This document shows, in pieces, positions 62,894 to 64,000 of a DNA stretch of 64,000 nucleotides. The notes under the pieces are model-generated. The model saw only the letters and a program-made list of their open reading frames with translations, did not search any database and was not told the DNA's origin. A program made the translations under genes and the position numbers. The stretch comes from JAJCYL01 sp965206015. Lineage in GTDB: Bacteria; Bacteroidota; Bacteroidia; Cytophagales; Cyclobacteriaceae. The stretch's first letter is position 1. The number at the start of each line of letters is the position of its first letter. The stretch covers positions 496,001 to 560,000 of the forward strand of contig CBDBIW010000016.1 of assembly GCA_965206015.1 (NCBI GenBank), written 5' to 3'.

Positions 62894-64000
62894 ATGAGCT
62901 ATCTTGAACAACTGGTAATTGATGCTGCCAATTTTATTTGGGGCACCCCGCTATTGATTCTGTTGATGGGAGGAGGTTTTTTCTTCATGATCTATTCAAG
63001 ATTTCTGCCCTATCAATACTTTGGTCATGCAATTGCCATTCTCAGGGGAAAGTATAAAGACGACACCGCTCCAGGAGAAATAAGCCAGTTTCAGGCATTG
63101 TCCGGAGCATTGGCAGCAACAGTCGGAATGGGAAACATTAGCGGTGTGGCCATAGCTATTGCAACAGGTGGTCCGGGTGCTGTTTTTTGGATGTCGATGA
63201 GTGCATTAGTGGGCATAGCGACAAAGTTTTTCACCTGCACCCTTGCCGTAATGTATAGAGGAAAGGACTCTGAAGGGAATATACAAGGTGGTCCCATGTA
63301 TGTTATAGTGGAAGGTCTCGGCAAAAAATGGAAGCCGCTTGCAATCTTTTTTTGTGTAGCGGGTTTCTTTGGTGCGACCCCAATTTTCCAGGCCAATCAG
63401 CTAATCCAGGTGGTTCACGATGTCATTCTTTATCCCACAGGCATTGTGTCACGGGATAACCTCACATCAAATGTTGTAGCAGGCCTGATCATTACTGTTT
63501 TTGTGGCTATAGTAATCTTTGGCGGGATCAAAAGAATAGCTAATGTGGCCTCCAAACTTGTACCTTCAATGGTATTACTATATGGATTTGGGGTTTTATT
63601 GATCATGACCAGGTTTTATGAAAATGTAATACCAAGTTTCATGTTGATCTTAAAAGACGCATTTACCGCAGATGCAGTTCTCGGTGGGGCTGTAGGAAGT
63701 ATAATTATAGCAGGAGCCCGGAGAGCTGCTTTTTCTAATGAAGCGGGTATCGGCACCTCACCAATGATGCATGGAGCAGCTCAGACCCGGGAGCCGGTAA
63801 GAGAAGGTTTGGTAGCTATGATGGAACCAGCCATTGACACTATGATAGTTTGTACGTTGACAGGGTTGTCTATTCTGGTGACTGGTGCCTGGCAAAGTGG
63901 GGACAATAATGGGATCAGCCTTACGGCAAGGGCTTTTGAATTGGGCATTCCAGTGTTTGGTCCATACATTTTAATGACTTGTGTAACCATCTTTGCCATT
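62894..64000 (+). CDS. alanine or glycine:cation symporter (AgcS/AlsT family), 5' part
   Basis: Start ATG at 62894 (MSYLEQLVIDAANFIWGTPLL); 369 codons are seen and the frame runs off the right edge. Multiple membrane segments and the family signatures QFQALSGALAATVGMGNISGVAIAIATGGPGAVFWM and RAAFSNEAGIGTSPMMHGAAQTREPVREG are present. It is a sodium/alanine-glycine symporter of the inner membrane. Its start lies 11 bp behind the MITE, so its leader, and perhaps its promoter, is MITE DNA. Confidence 0.93.
   Translation, partial: MSYLEQLVIDAANFIWGTPLLILLMGGGFFFMIYSRFLPYQYFGHAIAILRGKYKDDTAPGEISQFQALSGALAATVGMGNISGVAIAIATGGPGAVFWMSMSALVGIATKFFTCTLAVMYRGKDSEGNIQGGPMYVIVEGLGKKWKPLAIFFCVAGFFGATPIFQANQLIQVVHDVILYPTGIVSRDNLTSNVVAGLIITVFVAIVIFGGIKRIANVASKLVPSMVLLYGFGVLLIMTRFYENVIPSFMLILKDAFTADAVLGGAVGSIIIAGARRAAFSNEAGIGTSPMMHGAAQTREPVREGLVAMMEPAIDTMIVCTLTGLSILVTGAWQSGDNNGISLTARAFELGIPVFGPYILMTCVTIFAI

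Overview
The window is chromosomal DNA of a Bacteroidota bacterium, most likely a marine or host-associated Cytophagales. Signs of this are the low GC, the family set (DUF4290, DUF5686, DUF4197, DUF6588, MoxR, a type IX secretion C-terminal domain on a subtilase), a parE/parC pair flanking satD, and Bacteroidota-type promoter boxes (TAnnTTTG). There are no rRNA or tRNA genes that I can recognise and no CRISPR array.

Layout. 1-9 kb: prephenate dehydrogenase (cut by the window edge), fmt-folA, aminopeptidase P, aconitase, a thioredoxin-like protein, an acetamidase relic and rmuC. 9-19 kb: an IS5 relic, an HNH protein, a wrecked sensor kinase/response regulator pair, then an intact minus-strand block (M15 peptidase, rsmG, rsgA, waaA) followed by a graveyard of HTTM, SDR, IS3 and IS4 fragments. 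19-32 kb: murA with DUF4290, a broken ABC permease, then parE - satD - membrane gene - parC - trmH - sanA. 32-48 kb: DUF5686 protein, subtilase, broken LMW-PTP and fructosamine kinase genes, zwf, dnaN, a LOG-family gene and uvrA, with IS982 relics at 34.8-35.9 and 47.6-48.8 kb. 48-64 kb: aldehyde dehydrogenase, GroES-like protein, diacylglycerol kinase, a second subtilase, a second aminopeptidase P, moxR, an epimerase, cinA, DUF4197, DinB, VOC, a GAF-protein relic and the start of an alanine/glycine:Na+ symporter.

The most striking object is a 2,247-bp mobile element at 24857-27103. It has 23-bp terminal inverted repeats (22/23 identical) and a perfect 8-bp target duplication (TAAATATA), as expected for the IS1595 family. 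Its transposase gene is cut after the first catalytic Asp region and runs, with an ATGA overlap, straight into an adenine methyltransferase, a PD-(D/E)xK nuclease and a 55-aa lysine-rich ORF. It is therefore a restriction-modification operon packaged as an insertion sequence. It sits inside codon 6 of satD; removing the element plus one target copy restores the satD reading frame exactly.

Other structure: an 82-83 bp MITE-like element in two copies (18.04 and 62.80 kb), each next to a truncated gene; perfect head-to-tail duplications of 17-20 bp at 39.87, 41.58 and 57.42 kb; solo IS ends; and more than a dozen pseudogenes, which points to relaxed selection and past IS expansion. The housekeeping genes look intact.
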